DNA of 64,000 nucleotides from Pseudomonas sp. 8AS (GTDB lineage: Bacteria > Pseudomonadota > Gammaproteobacteria > Pseudomonadales > Pseudomonadaceae), in assembly GCF_902506505.1 (NCBI RefSeq), contig NZ_LR733406.1, positions 1,227,200 through 1,291,199 on the forward strand. The letters are read 5' to 3'. Below the pieces are notes generated by a model, which was given only the letters and a program-made list of their open reading frames with translations, was not told the DNA's origin and did no database searches. This document shows, in pieces, positions 19,522-27,640 of the stretch (its first letter is position 1; each line of letters starts with the position of its first letter). The translations under genes were made by a program, and so were the position numbers.

Positions 19522-20313
19522 TCAGCGCCGCGCCAGCAGCAGGTCGGCGGCCTGGCCGTGGCGCCCGTCGGCGAAGTCGAAACTGCCGAGCTGGGCGATT
19601 TCGTCATAGGCGCCGAGGGCCTGCCGGACATCACGGGCCTGCAGCTGGATGGCGCCGACGCCGGCCTCGCTCAGGCTCTGTTGCTGCTGGCGGCCCTGGG
19701 TGTCGAAGCGCAGCAGGCGCAGGCGTTCGAAGATGGCGTCCTGGGCATCGATGCGCCCATCACGGTTGTCGTCGTACCTGGCCAGCTCGGAGAAGCCGTT
19801 GGCGGCGCCATGCTGGTCGCCGAACAGCTCGCGGCCGTCGTCGATGCGGCCATTGCCGTTGCGGTCCAGGGCCAGCAGGGCGTCGTCGCCGCTGGGCACG
19901 CTGATGCTGTCGGTGCGGCCGTCGGCATCCAGGTCGAAGCGCACGGCATCGTTCAGGCCGCGGGTGCTGAAGCCGTTGCCGGCCAGATCCAGGGCCAGCG
20001 GGTCGGTCTTCTGCGGCGGCGGATTGGCGTTGACGTTCAGCTCCAGCTCGCGCTGCTGCAGAACCTGCTGGAAGCTGGCGACCTGCGCGCCGGCCTCGAC
20101 CGGCGGCGTCGCCGCACTGGCCTGGGCACTGCCGGGCTCGGTGGCGGCGCTGGCTGCGGGCGGCGCGGCCGGCAGCGGCTCGTCGGGCATCAGGGTGCGC
20201 CGCAGGATCTGGTAATCCAGCGAGTCGCGCAGGCCGGCATCCAGGCTTTCGTCCAGATTGTCGCGGCGCGCCTGGTGGGCGGCGCCATGGGGCGCGGAAA
20301 CTACGTCAAACAT
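19522..20313 (-). CDS. EF-hand-type calcium-binding protein
   Basis: A 263-residue protein. The first 100 residues are disordered, rich in Ala and Pro. From about residue 104 it reads DPLALDLAGNGFSTRG and then carries three Ca2+-loop-like motifs: DLDADGRTD, DRNGNGRIDD and DDNRDGRIDA. The order DPLALDL, LLALDRNGNG, IDDGRELFGD resembles the EF-hand module found in large type I-secreted adhesins and haemolysin-like proteins. Here it stands alone, without RTX repeats or a Sec signal. ATG 20313 is chosen because the upstream extension is weak and reaches the divergent promoter region. Function unknown. Confidence 0.7.
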   Translation of the reverse strand: MFDVVSAPHGAAHQARRDNLDESLDAGLRDSLDYQILRRTLMPDEPLPAAPPAASAATEPGSAQASAATPPVEAGAQVASFQQVLQQRELELNVNANPPPQKTDPLALDLAGNGFSTRGLNDAVRFDLDADGRTDSISVPSGDDALLALDRNGNGRIDDGRELFGDQHGAANGFSELARYDDNRDGRIDAQDAIFERLRLLRFDTQGRQQQQSLSEAGVGAIQLQARDVRQALGAYDEIAQLGSFDFADGRHGQAADLLLARR

Positions 20314-20419
20314 GATCAACTCGATGCGGCTGGCGGCCACGGCGTCTGGCAAAATGCGGCGTCATGCCTGTATCGGCTGCCAAGCGGTCGAATTGAACAA
20401 TTTTTGAGCATATTTCCTG

Positions 20420-21199
20420 ATGAGCGACGAGCGGCATATGGCCAGAATCCGCGCCGAGGCCCTGGCGCCAACCTACCAGGCGGCCTGCGCCGAGTGGGCG
20501 CAGCGCCTGGGCTTGCCCCTGGATGGCGAGGCCGAGTTCGCCTTGCAGCTGGGCGGCGAGGGCCTGCAGCTGGCGGAGCTGGGGCCGCAGGCGCCGGGGC
20601 CGGTGCGGGTCGACTTCGTCGAAGGGGCGGTGGCGCACCGGCGCCTGTTCGGCGGCGGCAGTGGGCAGATGATCGCCAAGGCGGTCGGCGTGCAGCCCGG
20701 TGTGCGTCCCGTGGTGCTGGATGCCACGGCGGGTCTGGGCCGTGATGCCTTCGTCCTGGCCAGCCTGGGTTGCCAGGTGAGCCTGATAGAGCGCCAGCCG
20801 ATCATCGCCGCCCTGCTCGAAGATGGCCTGGCGCGCGCCAGGCAGGATGCCGAGGTGGCGCCGATCGCCGCGCAGATGCGCCTGCTCAGTGGCAATGCCA
20901 TCGAGCTGATGGGGCAGTGGCAGGGCGAACCGCCGCAGGTGATCTACCTCGACCCGATGTTTCCCCATCGCGACAAGAGCGCCCTGGTGAAGAAGGAGAT
21001 GCGCCTGTTCCGCCCACTGGTGGGCGACGACCTGGATGCCCCGGCGCTGCTGCAGGCCGCGCTGGCCCTGGCGACCCATCGGGTGGTGGTCAAGCGCCCG
21101 CGCAAGGCGCCGATCATCGAGGGCGCCAAGCCCAGCTACGCGCTGGAAGGCAAGTCCAGTCGCTACGACATCTACCCGAAGAAAGCCCTCAAGCCCTGA
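20420..21199 (+). CDS. rsmJ: 16S rRNA (guanine1516-N2)-methyltransferase
   Basis: A 259-residue SAM-dependent methyltransferase. The SAM-binding motif is [19 protein letters not shown] near residue 98, then [12 protein letters not shown], with motif [22 protein letters not shown], all typical of RsmJ. It methylates G1516 of 16S rRNA. It is divergent from the EF-hand-type gene and followed by a fold-back repeat. Confidence 0.93.
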   Translation: MSDERHMARIRAEALAPTYQAACAEWAQRLGLPLDGEAEFALQLGGEGLQLAELGPQAPGPVRVDFVEGAVAHRRLFGGGSGQMIAKAVGVQPGVRPVVLDATAGLGRDAFVLASLGCQVSLIERQPIIAALLEDGLARARQDAEVAPIAAQMRLLSGNAIELMGQWQGEPPQVIYLDPMFPHRDKSALVKKEMRLFRPLVGDDLDAPALLQAALALATHRVVVKRPRKAPIIEGAKPSYALEGKSSRYDIYPKKALKP

Positions 21200-21345
21200 G
21201 AACCTGTCTACGATCTCTTGATCGTTGGTCATGCTGCGTTGAAATCGGGCTCGGGCTGCTCATTTACAGCTCGTAAACTGCGCGCCCTCGCCCAATTTCG
21301 CCTTGCCTGGCTCTAGCTCAAAAGATCGTAAACAGGCCCTTGGCT
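21200..21345. repeat. Large fold-back repeat after rsmJ
   Basis: CCTGTCTACGATCT near the left end is answered by AGATCGTAAACAGG at the right. Inner arms GAAATCGGGC and GCCCAATTTC also pair. The core holds GCTGCTCATTTACA and CTCGTAAACT, shared with the element at 7499-7693. No open reading frame is credible. It fills the gap between the convergent rsmJ and mexL genes and may work as a terminator for both. Confidence 0.7.
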
Positions 21346-21360
21346 GCGCCGCGCCCCGGC

Positions 21361-22002
21361 TCAGGGCCGATAGGCGCGCAGGAACAGGCTGACGATCTCG
21401 CGCACATGCTGCTCGGCCGCCGCCTCGTCGGCAAAGCTGGCGCCGCAGCCGATCAGCTGGCGGAAGTTGCAGCCGCCCTTGATCAGGCTGAAGAAGTGCT
21501 CGGCGGCGTGTTGCGGGTTGTCCACGCGCAGCTGCTGGTGGGCATTGGCCTGCTCCAGCAGGTGCTGCATGGCGTCCAGCATGCGCTGCGGCCCGGCGTT
21601 GTAGAACAGCTCCGACAGGCGCCGGTTCTGCGTGGCCTGGGCGATCATCAGGCGCAGCATGGCCACCGATTCCTCGTTGTTGACCAGGCTGTTGAGGCCG
21701 CGGCCGATGGCCAGCAGGGCCGCCTCGATGGGGGTGTCCGGCTGCAGGGTGAAGAACAGCTGGGGCAGCTGTTCCTCGCATTTCGATTCCACCGCGCAGG
21801 CGAACAGCGTCTCCTTGTCGGTGAAGTGGCTGTACACCGTGAGCTTGGAAACCCGCGCCTCGGCGGCGATCGCATCCATGCTGCTGCCGTCGTAGCCGTG
21901 GCGCATGAACAGGCGCTTGGCGGCTTCGAGTATGGCCAGGCGTTTGGCCGGGTCCTTGGGCCGTCCGGGGCCGCTGGATGACTGCAACAGTTTGTCGGAC
22001 AT
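21361..22002 (-). CDS. mexL: TetR-family repressor, MexL-like
   Basis: A 213-residue regulator, the expected MexL length. The helix-turn-helix is MDAIAAEARVSKLTVYSHF at about 42-60, after GRPKDPAKRLAILEAAKRLF. It is divergent from mexJ, separated by 94 bases that contain a dyad. In P. aeruginosa MexL represses mexJK and its own gene. The start is ATG 22002: the open frame continues to 22233, but that would run across the mexJ promoter and gene start. The symbol rests on synteny and family match. Confidence 0.82.
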   Translation of the reverse strand: MSDKLLQSSSGPGRPKDPAKRLAILEAAKRLFMRHGYDGSSMDAIAAEARVSKLTVYSHFTDKETLFACAVESKCEEQLPQLFFTLQPDTPIEAALLAIGRGLNSLVNNEESVAMLRLMIAQATQNRRLSELFYNAGPQRMLDAMQHLLEQANAHQQLRVDNPQHAAEHFFSLIKGGCNFRQLIGCGASFADEAAAEQHVREIVSLFLRAYRP

Positions 22003-22030
22003 TTCGCGTTTTAATACTGGACTGGTGAGT

Positions 22031-22059
22031 TTGCTATTTTTACTATACCGCTCAGTATA
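22031..22059 (+). promoter_or_regulatory. mexJ promoter with overlapping MexL-type operator
   Basis: TTGCTA (22031-22036), a 17-base spacer and AGTATA (22054-22059) fit a sigma-70 promoter directed at mexJ. The dyad TATAC-N6-GTATA (22044-22059) overlaps the spacer and -10, a good position for repression by the divergent TetR protein. Confidence 0.55.
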
Positions 22060-22096
22060 AGTATTCCAAGCGTTTCTTTGCGAAAGGTCACCCATC

Positions 22097-23200
22097 ATGT
22101 TTCGCCATGCCTTGTCCCTCGCTGTGCCCGTATGCCTGATTCCTCTGCTGGTTGCCTGCGGCAACGGCGAGCCCGTCGAGGCGCCGGCGCGCCCGGCCAT
22201 GGTGGTACAGCCTCTGCCGGCCGGGGACGCCATGGAGACCTACCCGGGCGAGGTGCGCGCGCGTTTCGAGCCTGAGCTGGCCTTCCGCATCGGCGGCAAG
22301 ATCAGCAAGCGCCTGGTGGATGCCGGTGCGCGGGTGAAGAAGGATCAGCCGCTGGCCGAGCTGGACCCCGAGGACGTCAAGCTGCAGCTGGAAGCCGCGC
22401 GCGCCCAGGTCGCGGCGGCGGAGGCCAACCTCAAGCTGGTGCGCACCGAGCGTGATCGCTACAAGACCCTGCTGGCCCGCCAGCTGATCAGCCAGTCGCA
22501 GTACGACAACGTGGAAAACCAGTACCGCGCCGGCGAGGCGCGGGTCAAACAGATCCAGGCCGAGTTCAACGTGGCCAACAACCAGGCCGGCTATTCGGTG
22601 CTGCGCGCCTCCCAGGATGGCGTGGTGGCGCGGCGCCTGGCCGAGGTCGGGCAGGTGGTGGCCGCCGGGCAGACGGTGTTCACCCTGGCCACCGATGGCG
22701 AGCGCGAAGTGCTGATCAGCGTGCCGGAACATGCCTTCGAGCGCTTCCGCATCGGTCAGGAGGTCAGCGTCGAGCTGTGGTCGCAGCCGGGCAAGCGTTT
22801 CCCCGGACGCATCCGCGAGCTGTCGCCGGCCGCCGACGCGCAGTCGCGCACCTTCGCCGCGCGCGTGGCCTTTGCCGGTGGTGCGGTGCCGGCCGAGCTG
22901 GGGCAGAGCGCCCGCGTGGCGATCAAGGCCGAGGGCGAGGTGCCGCTGTCGGTGCCGATGTCGGCGCTCAGCGCCGAGAAGGACGTGCCCTTCGTCTGGG
23001 TGGTCGACCCCAGGGAGTCCAAGGTGGTGCGCACCGCCGTGCGCATCGGCCGCTATGGCCAGGAACGCGTGTCGGTGCTCGAAGGGTTGAAGGAGGGCGA
23101 CTGGGTGGTCGCCGCCGGCGTGCAGATGCTGCGTGACGGGCAGAAGGTCAAGCCGGTGGACCGCGACAATCGCACCGTCCAGCTGGTCGCCGGGGAGTAA
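22097..23200 (+). CDS. mexJ: RND efflux periplasmic adaptor (membrane fusion) lipoprotein
   Basis: A 367-residue adaptor. The signal peptide ends LLVACG, a lipobox with Cys21. Barrel-sandwich and helical hairpin regions are visible (AFRIGGKISKRLVDAGARVK; LEAARAQVAAAEANLKLVRTERDRY; ARRLAEVGQVVAAGQTVF). It links the inner membrane pump to an outer membrane channel. It starts after GAAAGG and ends four bases before mexK. No outer membrane factor gene follows, as in the P. aeruginosa mexJK operon, which borrows OprM or OpmH. Confidence 0.87.
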   Translation: MFRHALSLAVPVCLIPLLVACGNGEPVEAPARPAMVVQPLPAGDAMETYPGEVRARFEPELAFRIGGKISKRLVDAGARVKKDQPLAELDPEDVKLQLEAARAQVAAAEANLKLVRTERDRYKTLLARQLISQSQYDNVENQYRAGEARVKQIQAEFNVANNQAGYSVLRASQDGVVARRLAEVGQVVAAGQTVFTLATDGEREVLISVPEHAFERFRIGQEVSVELWSQPGKRFPGRIRELSPAADAQSRTFAARVAFAGGAVPAELGQSARVAIKAEGEVPLSVPMSALSAEKDVPFVWVVDPRESKVVRTAVRIGRYGQERVSVLEGLKEGDWVVAAGVQMLRDGQKVKPVDRDNRTVQLVAGE

Positions 23201-23204
23201 GCGC

Positions 23205-26200
23205 ATGTCCTTCAACCTCTCCGAATGGGCGCTGCGCAACCGCGCGGTGGTCCTCTACTTCATGCTGGTGATCGCCGTGGTCGGCGCCATCTCCTACACC
23301 AAGCTGGGGCAGAGCGAGGACCCGCCCTTCACCTTCAAGGCCATGGTCATCCGCACCGACTGGCCGGGTGCCACCGCCGAGCAGATCTCGCGCCAGGTCA
23401 CCGAGCGCATCGAGCGCAAGGTCATGGAAACCGGCGACTACCAGCTGGTCATGTCCTACTCGCGTCCCGGCGAGTCGGTGGTCACCTTCATGGCCCGCGA
23501 CAACATCCTGTCGAAGAACATTCCCGATTTGTGGTACCAGATCCGCAAGAAGGTCGGCGACATCCGCCACACCCTGCCGCCGGATGTCCGCGGGCCGTTC
23601 TTCAACGACGAATTCGGCACCACCTTCGGCAATATCTACGCTCTGACCGGCGAAGGCTTCGACTATGCCGTGCTCAAGGACTACGCCGACCGCCTGCAGC
23701 TGCAGCTACAGCGGGTCAAGGACGTGGGCAAGGTCGAGCTGATCGGCCTGCAGGACGAGAAGATCTGGATCGAGCTGTCCAACGTCAAGCTGGCCACCCT
23801 CGGACTGCCGCTGGCGGTCGTGCAGCAGGCGCTGGAGGAGCAGAACGCGGTGGCTTCCTCGGGTTTCTTCGAGGCCACCACCGACCGTGTGCAGCTGCGC
23901 GTGTCCGGCAGCTTCGAGACGGTCGACGAGATCCGCGATTTCCCCATCCGCGTCGGCGACCGCACCTTCCGCATCGGCGATGTGGCCGAGGTGCACCGCG
24001 GCTTCAATGACCCGCCCGCGCCGCGCATGCGCTTCATGGAGCAGAACGCCATCGGCCTGGCCGTGTCGATGAAGGCCGGTGGCGACATCCTGGTCCTCGG
24101 CGAGGCGCTGGAACAGGAGTTCGCCCGCCTGCAGCAAACCCTGCCGGTCGGCATGGAGCTGCGCAAGGTCTCCGACCAGCCGGCGGCGGTGAAGACCGGG
24201 GTCGGCGAGTTCATCCGGGTGCTGGTCGAGGCGCTGATCATCGTGCTGCTGGTGAGCTTCTTCTCCCTCGGCCTGCGCACCGGCCTGGTGGTGGCGTTTT
24301 CGATCCCGCTGGTGCTGGCGATGACCTTTGCCGTGATGCACTACTTCGGCATCGGCCTGCACAAGATTTCCCTCGGCGCGCTGGTGCTGGCCCTCGGCCT
24401 GATGGTGGACGACGCGATCATTGCTGTGGAGATGATGGCGATCAAGATGGAGCAGGGCTACGACCGGCTCAAGGCGGCCAGCTTCGCCTGGACCAGTACG
24501 GCCTTCCCGATGCTCACCGGCACCCTGATCACCGCCGCCGGCTTCCTGCCGATCGCCACCGCGCAATCCGGCACCGGCGAGTACACCCGTTCGATCTTTC
24601 AGGTGGTGACCATCGCCCTGCTGGTGTCCTGGGTCGCCGCCGTGGTGTTTGTGCCGTACCTGGGCGACCGCCTGCTGCCGGACCTGGCCAAGCTGCATGC
24701 GAAGAAGCACGGCGGCAGCGCCAGCGGCCATGATCCCTATTCGACCACCTTCTACCAGACGGTGCGCGAAGTGGTGGAGTGGTGCGTGCGCCGCCGGCGC
24801 ACGGTGATCCTGGTCACCGTCGGCCTGTTCGTCGCCTCGGTGGTGCTGTTCCGCTTCGTGCCGCAGCAGTTCTTCCCGGCATCCGGGCGCCTGGAACTGA
24901 TGATCGACCTCAAGCTCACCGAAGGCTCCTCGCTCAAGGCCACCGAGGAGCAGGTCAAGCGCCTGGAGGCGCGCCTCAAGGAACACGACGGCATCGAGAA
25001 CTACGTGGCCTATGTCGGCACCGGTTCGCCGCGCTTCTACCTGCCGCTGGACCAGCAGCTGCCGGCGACCCGTTTCGCCCAGGTGGTGGTGCTGGCCAAG
25101 TCGATCGAGGACCGCGAGGCGCTGCGTACCTGGCTGATCGACGTGCTCAACGACGAGTTCCCGACCCTGCGCACCCGCGTTTCGCGCCTGGAGAACGGCC
25201 CGCCGGTGGGCTACCCGATCCAGTTCCGCGTTTCCGGCGAGCATATCGACGAGGTCCGCGCGATTGCCCGCCAGGTGGCCGACAAGGTGCGCGAGAACAG
25301 CCATGTGTCCAACGTGCACCTGAACTGGGAAGAGCCGAGCAAGGTGATCTACCTGAACATCGACCAGGAGCGCGCCCGTGCCCTGGGGGTGAGCACCGCC
25401 GATGTCTCGCGCTTCCTGCAGAGTTCGCTGTCCGGTTCCAGCGTCAGCCAGTTCCGCGAAGGCAACGAGCTGATCGAGATACTCCTGCGCGGCACCGTGC
25501 GCGAGCGCCAGCAGCTGGAGCTGCTGCCGAGCCTGGCGGTGCCGATCAGCAACGGCAAGAGCGTGGCGCTGTCGCAGATCGCCACCCTGGAATACGGCTT
25601 CGAGGAAGGCGTGATCTGGCACCGCGACCGCCTGCCGACCGTCACCGTGCTCGGCGACATCTACGGTGGCGAGCAGCCGGCCGGCCTGGTCAAGCAGATC
25701 CTGCCGACCCTGCAGCCGATCCGCGATGCGCTGCCCAGCGGCTACCTGCTGGAAGTCGGCGGCACCGTCGAGGACTCGGCGCGCGGGCAGAAGTCGGTGA
25801 ATGCCGGCATTCCGCTGTTCATCCTGGTGGTGATGACCCTGCTGGTGCTGCAGCTCAAGAGCATCTCGCGCTCGGTGATGGTGTTCCTCACCGCGCCGCT
25901 GGGGCTGATCGGCGTGACCCTGTTCCTGCTGGTGTTCCAGCAGCCGTTCGGCTTCGTCGCCATGCTCGGCACCATCGCCCTGGCGGGGATGATCATGCGC
26001 AACTCGGTGATCCTCATCGACCAGATCGAACAGGACATCGCCGCCGGCCAGGATCGCTGGCACGCCATCATCGAGGCCACGGTGCGGCGCTTCCGCCCCA
26101 TCGTACTGACCGCCCTGGCGGCGGTGCTGGCGATGATCCCGTTGTCGCGCAGCGTGTTCTTCGGGCCGATGGCGGTGGCCATCATGGGCGGCCTGATCGT

Positions 26201-26276
26201 CGCCACGGCGCTGACCCTGCTGTTCCTGCCGGCGCTGTACGCGGCCTGGTTCAAGGTCAGGGAAGTCGAGGCGTAA
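23205..26276 (+). CDS. mexK: RND multidrug efflux transporter
   Basis: A 1023-residue inner membrane proton-driven pump. Twelve membrane segments are arranged as 1 plus 5 in each half, with two large periplasmic loops. The TM4 motif LVLALGLMVDDAIIAVE carries the two proton-relay aspartates, and the second half repeats the pattern (FVAMLGTIALAGMIMRNSVIL). The N-terminus KLGQSEDPPFTFKAMVIRT marks a specific HAE1 subfamily. ATG 23205 lies four bases after the mexJ stop. A terminator follows at 26294. Confidence 0.9.
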   Translation: MSFNLSEWALRNRAVVLYFMLVIAVVGAISYTKLGQSEDPPFTFKAMVIRTDWPGATAEQISRQVTERIERKVMETGDYQLVMSYSRPGESVVTFMARDNILSKNIPDLWYQIRKKVGDIRHTLPPDVRGPFFNDEFGTTFGNIYALTGEGFDYAVLKDYADRLQLQLQRVKDVGKVELIGLQDEKIWIELSNVKLATLGLPLAVVQQALEEQNAVASSGFFEATTDRVQLRVSGSFETVDEIRDFPIRVGDRTFRIGDVAEVHRGFNDPPAPRMRFMEQNAIGLAVSMKAGGDILVLGEALEQEFARLQQTLPVGMELRKVSDQPAAVKTGVGEFIRVLVEALIIVLLVSFFSLGLRTGLVVAFSIPLVLAMTFAVMHYFGIGLHKISLGALVLALGLMVDDAIIAVEMMAIKMEQGYDRLKAASFAWTSTAFPMLTGTLITAAGFLPIATAQSGTGEYTRSIFQVVTIALLVSWVAAVVFVPYLGDRLLPDLAKLHAKKHGGSASGHDPYSTTFYQTVREVVEWCVRRRRTVILVTVGLFVASVVLFRFVPQQFFPASGRLELMIDLKLTEGSSLKATEEQVKRLEARLKEHDGIENYVAYVGTGSPRFYLPLDQQLPATRFAQVVVLAKSIEDREALRTWLIDVLNDEFPTLRTRVSRLENGPPVGYPIQFRVSGEHIDEVRAIARQVADKVRENSHVSNVHLNWEEPSKVIYLNIDQERARALGVSTADVSRFLQSSLSGSSVSQFREGNELIEILLRGTVRERQQLELLPSLAVPISNGKSVALSQIATLEYGFEEGVIWHRDRLPTVTVLGDIYGGEQPAGLVKQILPTLQPIRDALPSGYLLEVGGTVEDSARGQKSVNAGIPLFILVVMTLLVLQLKSISRSVMVFLTAPLGLIGVTLFLLVFQQPFGFVAMLGTIALAGMIMRNSVILIDQIEQDIAAGQDRWHAIIEATVRRFRPIVLTALAAVLAMIPLSRSVFFGPMAVAIMGGLIVATALTLLFLPALYAAWFKVREVEA

Positions 26277-26293
26277 GCTCGAGCAAGCAAGAG

Positions 26294-26330
26294 AAAGCCC
26301 CGTACAGTCACTGTGCGGGGCTTTTTGTTT
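26294..26330 (+). terminator. Rho-independent terminator of mexJK
   Basis: AAAGCCCCG (26294-26302) pairs with CGGGGCTTT (26316-26324), with an inner ACAG/CTGT extension, followed by TTGTTTTT. Strong terminator, 17 bases past the mexK stop. Confidence 0.9.
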
Positions 26331-26622
26331 TTATGGGACAGGCTTATTCGCCAGCCATTGCGGCTAAAGTCGTTCTTACACAGACCATGCCGTCAGAGGG
26401 CGTCGAGCAGGTTGCTGCTGAAGCCGTCGGGCTGGCCGAGTTGCGGGGCGGCGACTCGCACTCCCATGGCTCATGGCATCTTTGAGGCTGCTCCTGGTGG
26501 CGGTCTGGGCCGGCAAGGGACAGGGCAGAGGTGTTGGCACCACCGTGCATGGAACCGAGAAAGCGGGGCGGTTCAAGATGTGCTGGCCGCAGGAGGCGCG
26601 CAGGTGGTTTTTCAACAGTGTG
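26331..26622. other. Non-coding stretch at the left edge of the D-amino-acid island
   Basis: About 290 bases between the mexK terminator and the end of the LysR gene. Short open frames cross it on both strands, but none has family features or a convincing ribosome-binding site. No terminal repeats or transposase fragment were recognised. It may be decayed DNA left by an insertion or deletion. Confidence 0.4.
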
Positions 26623-27516
26623 CTAGGCGTCCTTGATATTCGAGGTAGTGGAGCGCAACACATCCAAAAAATGCTGGTGGTAATGCAGCAGCGGCTGTTC
26701 ATCCAGCCACCAGGCATGCAGACCGACTGTGATTTGCGGAGCCAGGGTGGCCTGCTCAAGACCTTGCTGGGTAGCAAGCGTAGCGGTGAAGGGGTCGACC
26801 AGGGCAATGCCTTCACCGCTGGCAACCATGCTCAATTGCAGCTGGTAGGTTTGCACGCGCGTGCACACCTGGGGCGGAGGTTGCAGGTTTTCCAGCAGGG
26901 CATTCAGGCGCATGCCAATCGGGTCTCTGGCATCCAGGCCTGTCAGTCGCAGGCCTGCGAGCTGCTCCAGTGCAAGGGTCTTGGTGCCTGATGGCCAGAA
27001 TCCCGGCGGCGCAATGGCCTTGACGCTGCCCTCGGTGAGACAGGTGCTGCGAATCGCCGGATGAAAAGATGGCTGTAGCGAGAGCCCCAAATCGAAGTCT
27101 CTTAGCAGCAGTGCCCGTTGAATGTTGTCCGTGTGCTGGGTAGCCAGTGAGCAGTGCTTGTCTGGGTAACGCTGTCGCCATTGCTGCATGCAGGTAGGCA
27201 ATACACTGCTCGCCAGCGTGGGGGTGCAGATCACTCGCAAGGGGGGGCAATCCTGGAGGCGCAGGTTGCCGGCTAATTCGCGGATGCGCTGCAGGTTCTC
27301 ACTTAAACCGTTGATCTCCCCCCGCAAAATGGTCATCTCTCGAGTGGCCACCAGCCGTCCTTTAGCCCGGGTGAACAAGGCAAAGCCAACTTGCTGCTCG
27401 GCATGTTGTAACACCTTGCTCACGGCCGGCTGAGAAATATGCAGGAGGTTTGCGGCAGCAGTGACGCTGCCAGTTTCCAGAATCGCCTGTATGACTTCGA
27501 TATGCCTTAGACGCAT
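26623..27516 (-). CDS. dguR: LysR-family regulator, DguR-like
   Basis: A 297-residue protein. The helix-turn-helix is SVTAAANLLHISQPAVSKVLQ at about 17-37, of the type seen in opine and amino-acid regulators (OccR/NocR-like). AGGGG five bases upstream supports ATG 27516, although the frame is open to 27585. It is divergent from the oxidoreductase gene across a long perfect dyad. In P. aeruginosa a LysR protein, DguR, activates dguABC in response to D-glutamate. The order here (LysR, D-amino acid dehydrogenase, RidA, polyamine-type binding protein) is the same, so the symbol is used by analogy. Confidence 0.72.
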   Translation of the reverse strand: MRLRHIEVIQAILETGSVTAAANLLHISQPAVSKVLQHAEQQVGFALFTRAKGRLVATREMTILRGEINGLSENLQRIRELAGNLRLQDCPPLRVICTPTLASSVLPTCMQQWRQRYPDKHCSLATQHTDNIQRALLLRDFDLGLSLQPSFHPAIRSTCLTEGSVKAIAPPGFWPSGTKTLALEQLAGLRLTGLDARDPIGMRLNALLENLQPPPQVCTRVQTYQLQLSMVASGEGIALVDPFTATLATQQGLEQATLAPQITVGLHAWWLDEQPLLHYHQHFLDVLRSTTSNIKDA

Positions 27517-27533
27517 GTCTGCCCCTCCCTCTT

Positions 27534-27566
27534 TCCCAGCCCATAACTTCAGGTTATGGGCTGGGA
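27534..27566. promoter_or_regulatory. Perfect dyad operator between dguR and dguA
   Basis: TCCCAGCCCATAAC (27534-27547) and GTTATGGGCTGGGA (27553-27566) are perfect inverted 14-base arms around TTCAG. The inner ATAAC-N5-GTTAT contains a T-N11-A LysR box. It lies 18 bases before the LysR start codon and 74 bases before dguA, well placed for control of both. Confidence 0.7.
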
Positions 27567-27640
27567 TCATATAGCAATTTTCCACTCCTGCTGATCGCGC
27601 CTACCTTGGGGGCATTGAGTCAACAAGGGCTTCACGCAGC

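Noticed and set aside
26473..26991. A 172-codon plus-strand frame at the left of the island
   Set aside because: It runs antisense through the 3' part of the LysR gene and its upstream part has no recognisable domain or ribosome-binding site.
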